From positions 964,001 through 1,028,000 of the forward strand of contig NZ_CP115913.1 of assembly GCF_027938815.1 (NCBI RefSeq): 64,000 bases of DNA, in the 5' to 3' direction. The translations under genes were made by a program, and so were the position numbers. The notes beneath the pieces were generated by a model. That model was not told the DNA's origin. It did not search any database and saw nothing but the letters and a program-made list of their open reading frames with translations. Positions 17,779 through 25,884 of this stretch are shown here, one piece after another (positions within the stretch are counted from its first letter, which is position 1; each line of letters opens with the position of its first letter). Source of the stretch: Oceanirhabdus sp. W0125-5 (GTDB lineage Bacteria > Bacillota > Clostridia > Clostridiales > Clostridiaceae).

Positions 17779-18612
17779 TTATAGTTAGAGTACAAAAGTT
17801 TAAAGTATTAGAAAAATTTTATGTACTAGTGGAGATATATACTAAAAAATAGATAGATATTATTTTGCTTTTATAAGGATATCAAAATATTAGATTAAAA
17901 GAATATTTAAAAGAGCTAGTATTTTGATTAGTATTTGAAATAGAAGTCTTGTATTTAAAAATAAAAGGTAGTGTATTTAATACTGCCTTTATTTTTTTGT
18001 TTAAATTTTAATGTAATGTTATGTAAAATTTTGAATAATATAGTATAATATATTTAAGTAATGTCATAACGCAAATTTACAGGCTCCAATAATTACTTAT
18101 AATTAGAAAACGAACTTTTTAAGTAAAATTATTAAATGTAAAGTGAAGTACAACGTATGTAGATGTCTTTTTAAGTTCAAGCAATATTAATGTATACATT
18201 GCAAAGCAATTTAAAATACAATGCATAAAATAATTAATACAAAATTATTACAAGAGGAATGTTTTAAGAAAAGTATCTTTTTCTATAGGTTATTTTAAAA
18301 AATATCTTATGGTGATATTAGATGTAAGATTTATTTAGGAATAATGTAAATTTGATGATATTGAATTGTAAATATAGAATAGAAATAATAAAAAAGGTAG
18401 TAAAAATAGGATAAAAAATGTTTATAATCCACATTAGGGTTTTTATAGATGAAAAGGTATTGAAAAGAACTATATAAACTTAATAAAGTTTAATTGGTTT
18501 AGTCGTTTCATCTATTAGTAGTAAATTTTAAACTAAATAATACTAGTGTTCTTTATTTGAGTTAAGGGGAGTATAATATGATTTTGATAATAAGTTAGTG
18601 GGGGATTAATAA
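17779..18612. other. Intergenic gap of 834 bp within transposon cargo
   Basis: It holds the terminator at 17964-17999 and then about 600 bp of AT-rich sequence with no credible gene. No known riboswitch or RNA motif was recognised, although the length would allow a non-coding RNA. Confidence 0.45.
17964..17999 (+). terminator. Intrinsic terminator after the methyltransferase-MBL pair
   Basis: AAAGGTAGT pairs with ACTGCCTTT (one G-T pair) over a 9-nt loop and is followed by a run of T. Confidence 0.85.
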
Positions 18613-19917
18613 ATGGATAATAATGAAATGAATTTATATTCTGAATTTAATGATGGAGATAAACTTTTTAAAACTTTATTAAATATTTATGATGATTTCT
18701 ATAATATCAAAACTTTTGAGTATAATGATATTTCAATAGATTATTATCAATATCTTTATTGCAGAAATATGAGCAATTTTGTATTATTGGTAGTTTATAG
18801 TTTTGAAAATGAATATCCTTCAATATTTTTCACATGGGGTTTTGAGGAATTAAACTTGGTTTGGGATATTCCAAGTAGTGGTGTTCCACAAGAACCTAGT
18901 TATCTTAGAGATATAATATTTCATACATTAAAAAAATACATACCGAGAGTACATCTAAAAACAGTTAATCCTATAAGTATAGTTAAAATGAATTATACTC
19001 ATAAAGAAAAAACAGTAACACATGATGGTATCGTATTTATTTGCTCAGCAAGCAATTTATCTGAATTTAGAATAGATAATTCTGATTGTAGAGGAATGTT
19101 CATTCCATTAAACGAAGTCGATTATTCAAAACTTACAAAATCTTTTAATAGAGATGTCATTAATTACTCTATTGAATATATTATGTCACTTGAGCGATTT
19201 AGTCAGAATGGTCATAAAGAAATTAATATCCAAAAAAAATATCATAAAAGATATGTTATACATGAGAAAATATTCAAGAGAATAATAACTTTAATAGGTT
19301 ATTTATACAAATATAATAGTAGTATTACTAAGAAAGCGTATAAGCAAAAAATTTTAGACAAGATACCTAAGGATACACAATATTTATTAGATATAGCAGT
19401 TGGAGATGATAAATTCTCATTTGATTATTGTTCAAAAGCTGAATTTGTAATATTGAACGATGTTTCTTGGGAATCAACAACTTCACTAAGAAAACATAAA
19501 AAACTACCTAAAAATATATTGTTTACCAATGAAGATATTATTAATGCCAACTTTAAAAGTCAGTCATTTGATATAGTTATATGTAAAAATTGTATTCATC
19601 ATTTTAGCTCTATTAATGAATTGGAAATATTATTCAAAAAAATAGTTGCGTGGTCACGGGGCAGAATAATAATATCAGAAGTGCTTCATCCATTTGAAGT
19701 AAAAGGATTTTGGCCCAAAATTAAAGATTTTTACTATAGGAATTATTTAAGAGACGTAGGTGATAATCTTCTAACAAAAAAAACATTTAACTCTTTAATT
19801 GAAAGATATTTCATAAACGATAGATTTATTGTGAATATTGAATATCATCTTACTGTTATGGGAATCAATTGTCTTGTAACTATTGATAAAAAAAATGATT
19901 CTAAAGGGGGGGAGTAA
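18613..19917 (+). CDS. Two-domain protein with C-terminal SAM-methyltransferase domain (434 aa)
   Basis: Not a named family to me. The C-terminal half (about 255-430) reads as a class I SAM-dependent methyltransferase of the type-11 kind: YLLDIAVGDDKFS (degenerate motif I), VILNDVSWES, IVICKNCIHHFSS (motif IV region) and GRIIISEVLHPFE. The N-terminal ~200 residues look like a NUDIX-fold domain without a proper NUDIX box (LVWDIPSSGV, then HDGIVFICSASN), so probably a binding rather than a hydrolase domain; this is tentative. GGGGGA lies before the ATG. The downstream membrane-protein gene follows immediately, and both lie at the left end of the Tn7-like element, the usual place for defence cargo. 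Substrate unknown. Confidence 0.7.
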   Translation: MDNNEMNLYSEFNDGDKLFKTLLNIYDDFYNIKTFEYNDISIDYYQYLYCRNMSNFVLLVVYSFENEYPSIFFTWGFEELNLVWDIPSSGVPQEPSYLRDIIFHTLKKYIPRVHLKTVNPISIVKMNYTHKEKTVTHDGIVFICSASNLSEFRIDNSDCRGMFIPLNEVDYSKLTKSFNRDVINYSIEYIMSLERFSQNGHKEINIQKKYHKRYVIHEKIFKRIITLIGYLYKYNSSITKKAYKQKILDKIPKDTQYLLDIAVGDDKFSFDYCSKAEFVILNDVSWESTTSLRKHKKLPKNILFTNEDIINANFKSQSFDIVICKNCIHHFSSINELEILFKKIVAWSRGRIIISEVLHPFEVKGFWPKIKDFYYRNYLRDVGDNLLTKKTFNSLIERYFINDRFIVNIEYHLTVMGINCLVTIDKKNDSKGGE

Positions 19918-19918
19918 G

Positions 19919-20854
19919 CTGGCATTTAAAAAAATATATTCATTTTTTAATAAACATTGGATATTAACAGCTATTATCATTACAATACCTAACTATTGGT
20001 TTATATTTTTACAGTTTTATGGTAAAACTTTCGAATTGATAAAAGAATCTGGGGAATTGTCTTATTTATCATCAGCAGTATTTTATATTCTATTTTTAAT
20101 ATCATTATCTTTTGCTCTTTCAAAAGCTTATGAAGACAGGTATAATGCTAACTCGTATAAGTCACAATTATATAATGTAAAAAAACAGCTGAATTCTTAT
20201 AAATTTATATTATCTAGTTACAATAGCATTTCAACAAAAGAATACTCAAGAATTTTATCGGAATTATCACTTAAGAAAAGTATAATAGAATTATTAGATA
20301 CATTAATAATCCCAACTACAAACCTTGATAATATTATTGATGAATTAACAAATGTTCTTTCTAATTTCTCAAAAATAACTAATAAAAATGATATTGCTGT
20401 TAGCATTATAGTTAAAAGACCATCATCTGAAGAATGGGTTTTTTATCACTCGCAAAATATGTACAATAATATTTCAGTAAACAATATTATTAACAGTTCT
20501 GCTTCTTCAGTAAACCAAATAATATCAGGAGCATGTAATACACTTTTTTATCCAGATAAAAAAAGTGCTTTAAAAAAAGGTATATATTTACCTGATCTTA
20601 AGGATAAAGAATTTGATGTTAAAGGTTCAATATTTTGTCGTAATATAAGTGTATCTGATATGAATCAAGCTATATTTGTTCCAGCTATTTTATGTATATC
20701 TACTTATGGGGTGCAACTTTGTGAAAATGATGATGAATTAATTAAAAATTTGTTTTTAAATCAAATTATTCCATCATTTGAAAAAATAATAAAAATACAG
20801 TTGTCGTATTATTATATTAAAAATAATGAGGCAAAGAATGAAACAGCTGTCTAA
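19919..20854 (+). CDS. Membrane protein with two TM helices and GAF-like domain
   Basis: Two hydrophobic helices near the N-terminus (ILTAIIITIPNYWFIFLQF and LSSAVFYILFLISLSFAL) are followed by a short coiled coil and a ~200-residue cytosolic domain that resembles a GAF sensor fold (IVKRPSSEEWVFYHSQ; IFVPAILCISTYGVQLC). The start is uncertain: the frame is open from TTG 19883 (323 aa) with an ATG at 19895, but GGGGGGAG at 19906-19913 points to a CTG at 19919, used here. It begins just after or overlapping the methyltransferase-domain gene, so the two are one operon. It ends about 60 bp before the first TnsB-type site of the left end. A sensor or membrane effector role in defence is a guess. 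Confidence 0.65.
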   Translation: MAFKKIYSFFNKHWILTAIIITIPNYWFIFLQFYGKTFELIKESGELSYLSSAVFYILFLISLSFALSKAYEDRYNANSYKSQLYNVKKQLNSYKFILSSYNSISTKEYSRILSELSLKKSIIELLDTLIIPTTNLDNIIDELTNVLSNFSKITNKNDIAVSIIVKRPSSEEWVFYHSQNMYNNISVNNIINSSASSVNQIISGACNTLFYPDKKSALKKGIYLPDLKDKEFDVKGSIFCRNISVSDMNQAIFVPAILCISTYGVQLCENDDELIKNLFLNQIIPSFEKIIKIQLSYYYIKNNEAKNETAV

Positions 20855-20916
20855 ATTAGATTGTTAAAAAAATCATATAATCAACACTATTTTAAGCTAA
20901 AAATTAATTAAAGGTA

Positions 20917-21064
20917 GTTTAAGACTTTTTTAAACAATAAATTTTAGTGAACGCAATAAAAACTTGAAATTGTTTAAGACTTTTTTAAACAAAATAAAAA
21001 AGCCAACCACGAATGATTGGCAATAGGTGAGATTTATAGTTTAGAAGTTTTTTAAACAACGACA
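20917..21064 (-). repeat. Tn7-like left end with three dispersed TnsB-type sites
   Basis: Three copies of GTTTAAGACTTTTTTAAAC or close variants lie at 20917-20935, 20972-20990 and 21039-21057, then AACGACA ends at 21064. Spacings are 55 and 67 bp. A short GCCAACC/GATTGGC hairpin sits between sites 2 and 3. Confidence 0.9.
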
Positions 21065-21069
21065 TGAGA
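21065..21069. repeat. Target-site duplication, copy 2 (TGAGA)
   Basis: Identical to 1427-1431; it marks the junction back to the chromosome. Confidence 0.93.
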
Positions 21070-21229
21070 ATGGAGAGTTGAGAGTGAAGGAGATTTCACT
21101 CCGTGAAATTTTTGAATTTATTGTTCTAAAGGATGAGTAAAGTTTGCTCGTTTCAGCTTTGCTGAAACATTGCATGTGTTATTGTTTAAGTATTTAGAGC
21201 AGTTTCAATTATATTGTTCTCTTAATTCT
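21070..21229. repeat. Interrupted intergenic repeat, right part (copy A)
   Basis: About 160 bp nearly identical to 21362-21518. Joined to 1416-1431 it rebuilds one whole copy, so the Tn7-like element inserted inside this repeat. Internal hairpins are TTTCACTCCGTGAAA and GTTTCAGCTTTGCTGAAAC. Confidence 0.85.
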
Positions 21230-21283
21230 CATAGAATATTTATGGATATATATAATTTTGTAATTTAAGATAAAAAAATATTA

Positions 21284-21327
21284 AGTCTTTGATTTCAAGA
21301 GTTTTCTTGGAATCAGAGGCTTTTTTT
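21284..21327 (+). terminator. Intrinsic terminator, probably the displaced glmS terminator
   Basis: AGTCTTTGATTTCAAGA pairs with TCTTGGAATCAGAGGCT and is followed by seven T. It lies downstream of the post-glmS sequence that continues past the transposon. A related hairpin is at 54708-54752. Confidence 0.85.
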
Positions 21328-21347
21328 ATTGAGGAGAAAGGTAAAGG

Positions 21348-21518
21348 AAATTGAGAGTTGAGAATGGAGAGTTGAGAGTGATGGATATTTCACTCCGTGA
21401 AATTTTTGAATTTATTGTTCTAAAGGATAAGTAGAGTTTGCTCGTTTCAGCTTTGCTGAAACATTGCATGTGTTATTGTTTAAGTATTTAGAGCAGTTTC
21501 AATTATATTGTTCTCTTT
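21348..21518. repeat. Intact intergenic repeat (copy B)
   Basis: It begins AAATTGAGAGTTGAGAATGG, the exact sequence expected of the uninterrupted site. Copy A differs at a few positions. A diverged fragment is at 60420-60457. No ORF; a MITE-like or structured intergenic repeat. Confidence 0.8.
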
Positions 21519-21633
21519 ATTCTTAGAATTGAAAGAAAAAACGAACGAATTTTTGTTTTTATTTATAGAAAAAGATTATTCCAAGCTGTTTTTGGATAGT
21601 ATTTTAGGAATAAAGGTTCGGAGGTTATGAATT

Positions 21634-21984
21634 ATGAGAGAGAATATTATTGAGAAGAAAAGTTTTGAATTTGCTTTATTTGTTATAGAGACATATAAGA
21701 AGTTGGTATATGAGAAGAAAGAATATGTTTTATCTAAGCAGTTTTTAAGAGCGGGAACTAGTATAGGAGTAAATGTTATTGAAGGGGAGGACGCTCAGAG
21801 TAAGAATGATTTTATTTCTAAGATGGGTATTGCTTTGAAGGAGGCTAGTGAGACAAAATATTGGATAGAGCTTATGAAAAGTGCTAAATATCTAGATAAA
21901 GAGAATTCAGATAGATTGATTAGAAAATGTGATGAAATTATTAGGATTTTGAGGAGTATTGTTAAGAGCAGCAGGGAAAAGTAA
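21634..21984 (+). CDS. Four helix bundle protein, S23/IVP family (116 aa)
   Basis: Small all-helical protein of the family first noted in 23S rRNA intervening sequences and related to Avd of diversity-generating retroelements. Typical features are KSFEFALFVIETYK, the conserved FLRAGTSIGVNVIEGEDAQS, KMGIALKEASETKYWI and a closing basic helix. GGAGG lies before the ATG. The molecular role of free-standing members is unknown; they may bind nucleic acid or form ring-shaped oligomers. It sits alone between the intergenic repeats and an empty stretch, with no rRNA or reverse-transcriptase partner beside it. Confidence 0.88.
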   Translation: MRENIIEKKSFEFALFVIETYKKLVYEKKEYVLSKQFLRAGTSIGVNVIEGEDAQSKNDFISKMGIALKEASETKYWIELMKSAKYLDKENSDRLIRKCDEIIRILRSIVKSSREK

Positions 21985-22280
21985 GACTTTAAATGAAAGA
22001 AATTTTGATTCAAGAATATTAGACAATGTAAAGGATGGTTCAGCAAGCACAAGATATTTTAAGAATAATATTTACAGGAGAGAGTTAGTACAAAATATTA
22101 TACATTATGTATAATTATATATATTTAAATGCATAAAACTTGTTTAGTTTATATTACATTTGAATAAATGTAATATAAAGAAATTGTATTTTTAATATTA
22201 AGATTAAACTTAATTGTAAAAATCAAAATCTCCAAAATTCACAATTATAAAAAAGATAAAATTAAATTGAAGTTATATTT

Positions 22281-22319
22281 AAAGCCTGTAGTTAGTTTGA
22301 GTCTAATTGCAGGCTTTTC
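22281..22319 (+). terminator. Intrinsic terminator
   Basis: AAAGCCTGTAGTTAG pairs with CTAATTGCAGGCTTT and is followed by T residues. Confidence 0.75.
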
Positions 22320-22597
22320 ATCAGTTAAATATTTTAACTTGAAGACTAATATATTAGTCGTTGTTTAAAAGTAAATCTAGGTGTTTTATCAAATTAACTA
22401 TACAAGTACCTCAGTTATCTAAGAAAATAGAAGTCATCTGTACAGAGATAGCTATTTAAGTAATTAATAATACAATAATATAAATATTGCCAAAATAAGG
22501 TGGTGCACTGTTACTAAGTGGTTTCATATACTTTATTAAGAGAAAGTAGTAAAGTGCTAAAGTGTACAAAAAACTTTAAAATACGGTTAAAATAACC

Positions 22598-22626
22598 TTG
22601 ACTTAATTGGTAAAAAATGGTACCAT
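22598..22626 (+). promoter_or_regulatory. Promoter upstream of the 35-aa peptide gene
   Basis: -35 TTGACT (22598-22603), 17-bp spacer, -10-like TACCAT (22621-22626). The repeated TGGTA within the spacer could be an operator. It is 48 bp before the peptide ATG. Confidence 0.5.
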
Positions 22627-22673
22627 ATTAAAAAGAAGTTATTACATTCCATATAAGGAGGTGCTTATATAAA

Positions 22674-22781
22674 ATGAGTTCAAAAGAAACGCAGGATTCA
22701 TCCGAGGGATCATATTTGACAGAAGATAGTACAGACAGTAATGTTGATGATAGTTTTTGCAGTTTTTTCTATTATGAATAG
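22674..22781 (+). CDS. Small acidic peptide (35 aa)
   Basis: A short frame with a near-perfect ribosome site (AAGGAGGTG at 22655-22663, ten bases before ATG) and a promoter-like sequence upstream. The product is rich in Ser, Asp, Glu and Thr and ends DSFCSFFYYE, with a single Cys in an aromatic tail. No signal peptide and no recognised family. A 12-bp perfect inverted repeat (22781-22793/22831-22842) directly follows, and the secreted protein at 22931 comes next. It could be a modified or signalling peptide; this is inference only. Confidence 0.5.
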   Translation: MSSKETQDSSEGSYLTEDSTDSNVDDSFCSFFYYE

Positions 22782-22842
22782 CATCTTTTAGCAACCTTGT
22801 GATATTTATAATTATTAAATATTAGAAGAATGCTAAAAGATG
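22781..22842. repeat. Inverted repeat between peptide and secreted-protein genes
   Basis: GCATCTTTTAGCA (22781-22793) pairs with TGCTAAAAGATG (22831-22842). It overlaps the peptide stop codon and lacks a T-tract, so it may be a processing or attenuation hairpin. Confidence 0.6.
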
Positions 22843-22930
22843 TAAAGAAACTGACAAACAATTAAAATTGCTCCTACGGTTAAGTAGATGACTTAACTGT
22901 TATAAAAAAATCGTTAGGGGGAATATCGCT

Positions 22931-24040
22931 ATGACTAGATTACTAGTTAATGGTTTTAAGTGTTGTGCTTTAGTATTATTGATTTGGGTTTCATCAGTAT
23001 GTTTTACTCATGATGTATTTGCAGAAGATTATCAATTTAATTTAGATAATATTCAAGATAATATCGACCTATATATAGGACCAGGGGAAACACATATATT
23101 ATATTTCACTGCTCCTCAAAATGGAGAATATTTAATTCAAAGTTACGGTTATCTAGAACTTGTAGGTGGTGTTTTCTATGTTGATGATAGCGGAATGCAG
23201 ATAAGCGACATTGATGGTGGCCAAATCACCATGATAGCTGAACTAGTTGGTGGCAATAGTTATGCACTTCATGTCAATTGTAATGACCAACGTGATGAAG
23301 GATGGTATGGCATATATTTTACTTACCTTCCAGATGATGAAGAAGATGAAGAAGATGATGATAATGATGATAATGATAATGAACAGACTAAAGGTGGAAA
23401 CATTATAAGAGAAGATTGGACTATGAATCGAACTAAGAGTTCACGCATGAGAAAAGGAGAAAAACATCTCTATTATTTAACTCCAAGTGAAACAGGCGAA
23501 TATAATATTTTTAGTAGTGGAGAATTGGATCTAGTAGCATTGCTTGAGTGTAATAATGACACTGGAACAGACGTTGATGAGGATGATGATTCAGGCCAAT
23601 CCCGTAATTTTTTACTAAATAAAGTCAACCTTATCGGTGGTATGGATTATTTGCTTACTGTAATAGGGTATAATAATAATGAAAGTGGTTCCTATAAATT
23701 ACATGCTGAGTTAATTGACAGTGGTAGTGGAAAGAAGGATTCACTTGAGTTAAAATTGGACCAGAGAAAAGATATGTATATTAGTCAAGGGGAAGTCATG
23801 GAATTTACTTTCACTCCAACTAGAAGCAGAACTTACTCAATTAAATCATATGGTGATTTAGACCTAAAAGCAACTCTTTACTATAACGATAGAGAATTAG
23901 CAGAGAATGATGATTATAGTGATAATCACTACAATTTTAAAATAAGACATAGTTTAGAGCGTGGAAAGACTTATACAATCAGAGTTCGCTGTTACGATTC
24001 AGATGATAGCGGAGATTTTGAAATAAAAGTTTATGATTAA
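22931..24040 (+). CDS. Secreted protein with three PPC-like beta domains (369 aa)
   Basis: A signal peptide (hydrophobic core CALVLLIWVSSVCF, likely cleavage after DVFA) indicates export. The mature part holds three similar ~85-residue beta domains of the bacterial pre-peptidase C-terminal (PPC) kind: each opens with a glycine/Glu-rich turn (GPGETHILYF, RKGEKHLYYL, SQGEVMEFTF), has a central SYGYLEL, SSGELDL or SYGDLDL motif and ends in a Tyr-x-hydrophobic strand. An Asp/Glu-rich linker (DDEEDEEDDDNDDNDN) joins domains 1 and 2. PPC domains usually ride on secreted proteases, but no catalytic domain is present. GGGGG lies before the ATG. A terminator follows, into whose 3' side a group II intron has inserted. 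Confidence 0.85.
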   Translation: MTRLLVNGFKCCALVLLIWVSSVCFTHDVFAEDYQFNLDNIQDNIDLYIGPGETHILYFTAPQNGEYLIQSYGYLELVGGVFYVDDSGMQISDIDGGQITMIAELVGGNSYALHVNCNDQRDEGWYGIYFTYLPDDEEDEEDDDNDDNDNEQTKGGNIIREDWTMNRTKSSRMRKGEKHLYYLTPSETGEYNIFSSGELDLVALLECNNDTGTDVDEDDDSGQSRNFLLNKVNLIGGMDYLLTVIGYNNNESGSYKLHAELIDSGSGKKDSLELKLDQRKDMYISQGEVMEFTFTPTRSRTYSIKSYGDLDLKATLYYNDRELAENDDYSDNHYNFKIRHSLERGKTYTIRVRCYDSDDSGDFEIKVYD

Positions 24041-24047
24041 TAATATT

Positions 24048-24082
24048 AAAATAGGCGAAGCAAATGCTTTGCCTATTTTTTT
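24048..24082 (+). terminator. Intrinsic terminator used as group II intron target
   Basis: AATAGGC-ga-AGCA pairs with TGCT-tt-GCCTATT and is followed by seven T. The intron begins at 24085, just past the T-tract, as class C introns do. Confidence 0.88.
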
Positions 24083-24501
24083 ATGTGCGCCCAGCATGGG
24101 TGCAATCTATAGGGTGCAAGTCCCGAACACCGAAGGTGATATAGGTGTTAGCCAAGAGCAAGGGTGTCCATCGTGAGGTGGAATCTGAAGGAAGCTGGAG
24201 GCAAATTTCTGGTCTGAGGAACACAAATTACATGTGAGGCTGAATATAGTTGGATGAGTTTGCATAACAAAACAAAGTCCGTATCACCCGAAACTATTAC
24301 AGTATATGTAGCGGATATATGGAATGAAAGATTGCACTCTTACCTGGGGAGGTCTGATAGATACATCACATTATGATGAATTTCATGCGTGATAACCTGT
24401 ATAGTGATATGCAGCTGAACTATCAGAAGTCAGCAGACGTCATAGTACCATACTAAACGCGTTAGTATGGGAAGGACTGAACATTACGGAGGTGAATAAG
24501 G

Positions 24502-25860
24502 TTGGTATACTCAACAAACATGAATAAAAGACAGAAAACTTCAAAAGAAGGCTGTTCTGAGGAAGTAGGGTTGGAAACTCGAGGTAAACAGAAAGTGTCC
24601 AGTGAGTTGTTGGCGGTACCAATACAGAAAGCCAAATCTGAAGTAGATACTGAAAACTTACTCGAAAGAGTAGTTAATAAGCGAAATTTATATGAAGCTT
24701 ATAAGAGAGTAAAGAGAAATAAAGGAAGTAATGGGATTGATGGAATGAGAGTAGATGAACTTCTACCTTACCTACAACAAAATGTAGATACTTTAATCTC
24801 GAATTTGTTAAATGGAAAATATAGACCTAATCCAGTAAGAAGAAAAGAAATTCCCAAACCAAATGGCGGAATAAGGCTATTAGGTATACCTACAGTAATC
24901 GATAGATTAGTGCAACAAGCAATAGCTCAAGTGGTTAATGATATATTCGATAAAGATTTTTCAGACAACAGTTATGGCTTTCGCCCTAACAGAAGCGCAC
25001 ACATGGCGCTAGAGAAATCAATAGAATATATAAATGATGGATATAGATATGTTGTAGATATGGACTTGGAAAAGTTTTTCGACACAGTTAATCATGATAT
25101 CTTGATGGCACTAATCGCGCGTAAAATAAAAGATAAGCGATTACTGAAATTGATACGCAGATTTCTCAACTCAGGAATTTTGGTAAATGGAGTAGTAGTG
25201 AGTAACGAAGATGGTGCACCTCAAGGTGGCCCACTTAGTCCACTCCTAAGTAATATAATGTTGGATGAACTTGACAAAGAACTAGAAAAACGGGGACACA
25301 AATTCGTTAGATATGCAGATGATAGTAACATTTATGTTAAGAGTAAACGCGCTGGGCATAGAGTATTACAGAATATCACAAAATTCCTAGAAGGGAATTT
25401 GAAACTAAAAGTCAACCAACAAAAGAGTGACGTTGCTTCACTTATCAAAAGAAAATTTCTGGGATACAGTTACTATTATACTAGAGATGGTGCAAAACTT
25501 AGGGTTCATAAGAAAAGTTATGAAAGATTAAAGGAAAAGATAAGAAAACTCACAAATAGGAATATTAGTATGAACTTTAACTATAGGTTGAAGAAACTAA
25601 AAGAAATTATTGTAGGATGGGTCAACTATTATAAGTTAGCAAATATGGGAGATAAACTTAGGCATATTGATTCTTGGATAAGAAGACGATTAAGAGCTTG
25701 CATATGGAAAACATGGAAAAAAGTCAAGACACGATTCAAAAATCTAGCGAAGCTAGGTGTGCCTAAATATAAAGCTTGGGAATATGCCAACACTCGTAAA
25801 GGGTATTGGCGAATATCAAAGAGCTGTAAATGTCAATCCCAAAATGCACAAAAATTATAA
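24502..25860 (+). CDS. ltrA: Group II intron reverse transcriptase/maturase, truncated by IS21 insertion
   Basis: Intron-encoded protein that helps the intron splice and copies it into DNA at new sites. RT motifs visible are SYGFRPNRSAH, DMDLEKFFDTVNHD, GAPQGGPLSPLLSN and the catalytic YADD. The maturase domain shows IIVGWVNYYK and KGYWRISKS. There is no HNH domain. The start is a TTG after GGAGGTG (24490-24496). True coding ends at the IS boundary (25824); the last residues CKCQSQNAQKL are read from the IS end. The lost tail (SPILTKTITNHRL...) is found in frame at 27978-28073. The RT core is intact, but the missing C-terminal ~30 residues may impair maturase activity. Confidence 0.92.
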   Translation: MVYSTNMNKRQKTSKEGCSEEVGLETRGKQKVSSELLAVPIQKAKSEVDTENLLERVVNKRNLYEAYKRVKRNKGSNGIDGMRVDELLPYLQQNVDTLISNLLNGKYRPNPVRRKEIPKPNGGIRLLGIPTVIDRLVQQAIAQVVNDIFDKDFSDNSYGFRPNRSAHMALEKSIEYINDGYRYVVDMDLEKFFDTVNHDILMALIARKIKDKRLLKLIRRFLNSGILVNGVVVSNEDGAPQGGPLSPLLSNIMLDELDKELEKRGHKFVRYADDSNIYVKSKRAGHRVLQNITKFLEGNLKLKVNQQKSDVASLIKRKFLGYSYYYTRDGAKLRVHKKSYERLKEKIRKLTNRNISMNFNYRLKKLKEIIVGWVNYYKLANMGDKLRHIDSWIRRRLRACIWKTWKKVKTRFKNLAKLGVPKYKAWEYANTRKGYWRISKSCKCQSQNAQKL

Positions 25861-25884
25861 TCTCAAAATGTACAATTATTATAA

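Larger units (their letters stand above)
1432..21064 (+). mobile_element. Tn7-like transposon at attTn7 (19,633 bp)
   Basis: The left boundary reads TGTAGTTGGTTAAAAAA and the reverse complement of the right boundary reads TGTCGTTGTTTAAAAAA. The flanks are a perfect 5-bp duplication TGAGA. Insertion is 25 bp past the glmS stop, as for Tn7. The glmS-proximal end has closely packed TnsB-type sites (Tn7 right-end style) and the distal end has three dispersed sites (left-end style), so orientation matches Tn7, with tns genes reading away from glmS. It carries tniQ, tnsA, tnsB, tnsC, tnsD and defence-like cargo on both sides. No tnsE-like gene and no Cas genes were recognised. Confidence 0.95.
21985..22673. 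other. Intergenic region with terminator and possible relic transposon end
   Basis: It holds the hairpin at 22281-22319 and the promoter at 22598-22626. GTCGTTGTTTAAAA at 22357-22370 matches 14 bases of the Tn7-like left terminus but lacks its first T and any further TnsB-type sites. No gene was seen. Confidence 0.45.

Noticed and set aside
18061..18130. Possible riboswitch (GCAAATTTACAGGCTCC) in the cargo gap
   Set aside because: It does not fit the c-di-GMP or other consensus structures I know, and the gene downstream is far away.
13433..20854. A tnsE gene downstream of tnsD
   Set aside because: The genes after tnsD are a methyltransferase, an MBL hydrolase and two cargo proteins; none resembles TnsE.
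1432..21064. CRISPR array or cas genes expected from the presence of a short TniQ
   Set aside because: No regularly spaced repeats and no Cas-like protein in any frame; the non-coding gaps show only AT-rich sequence and hairpins.
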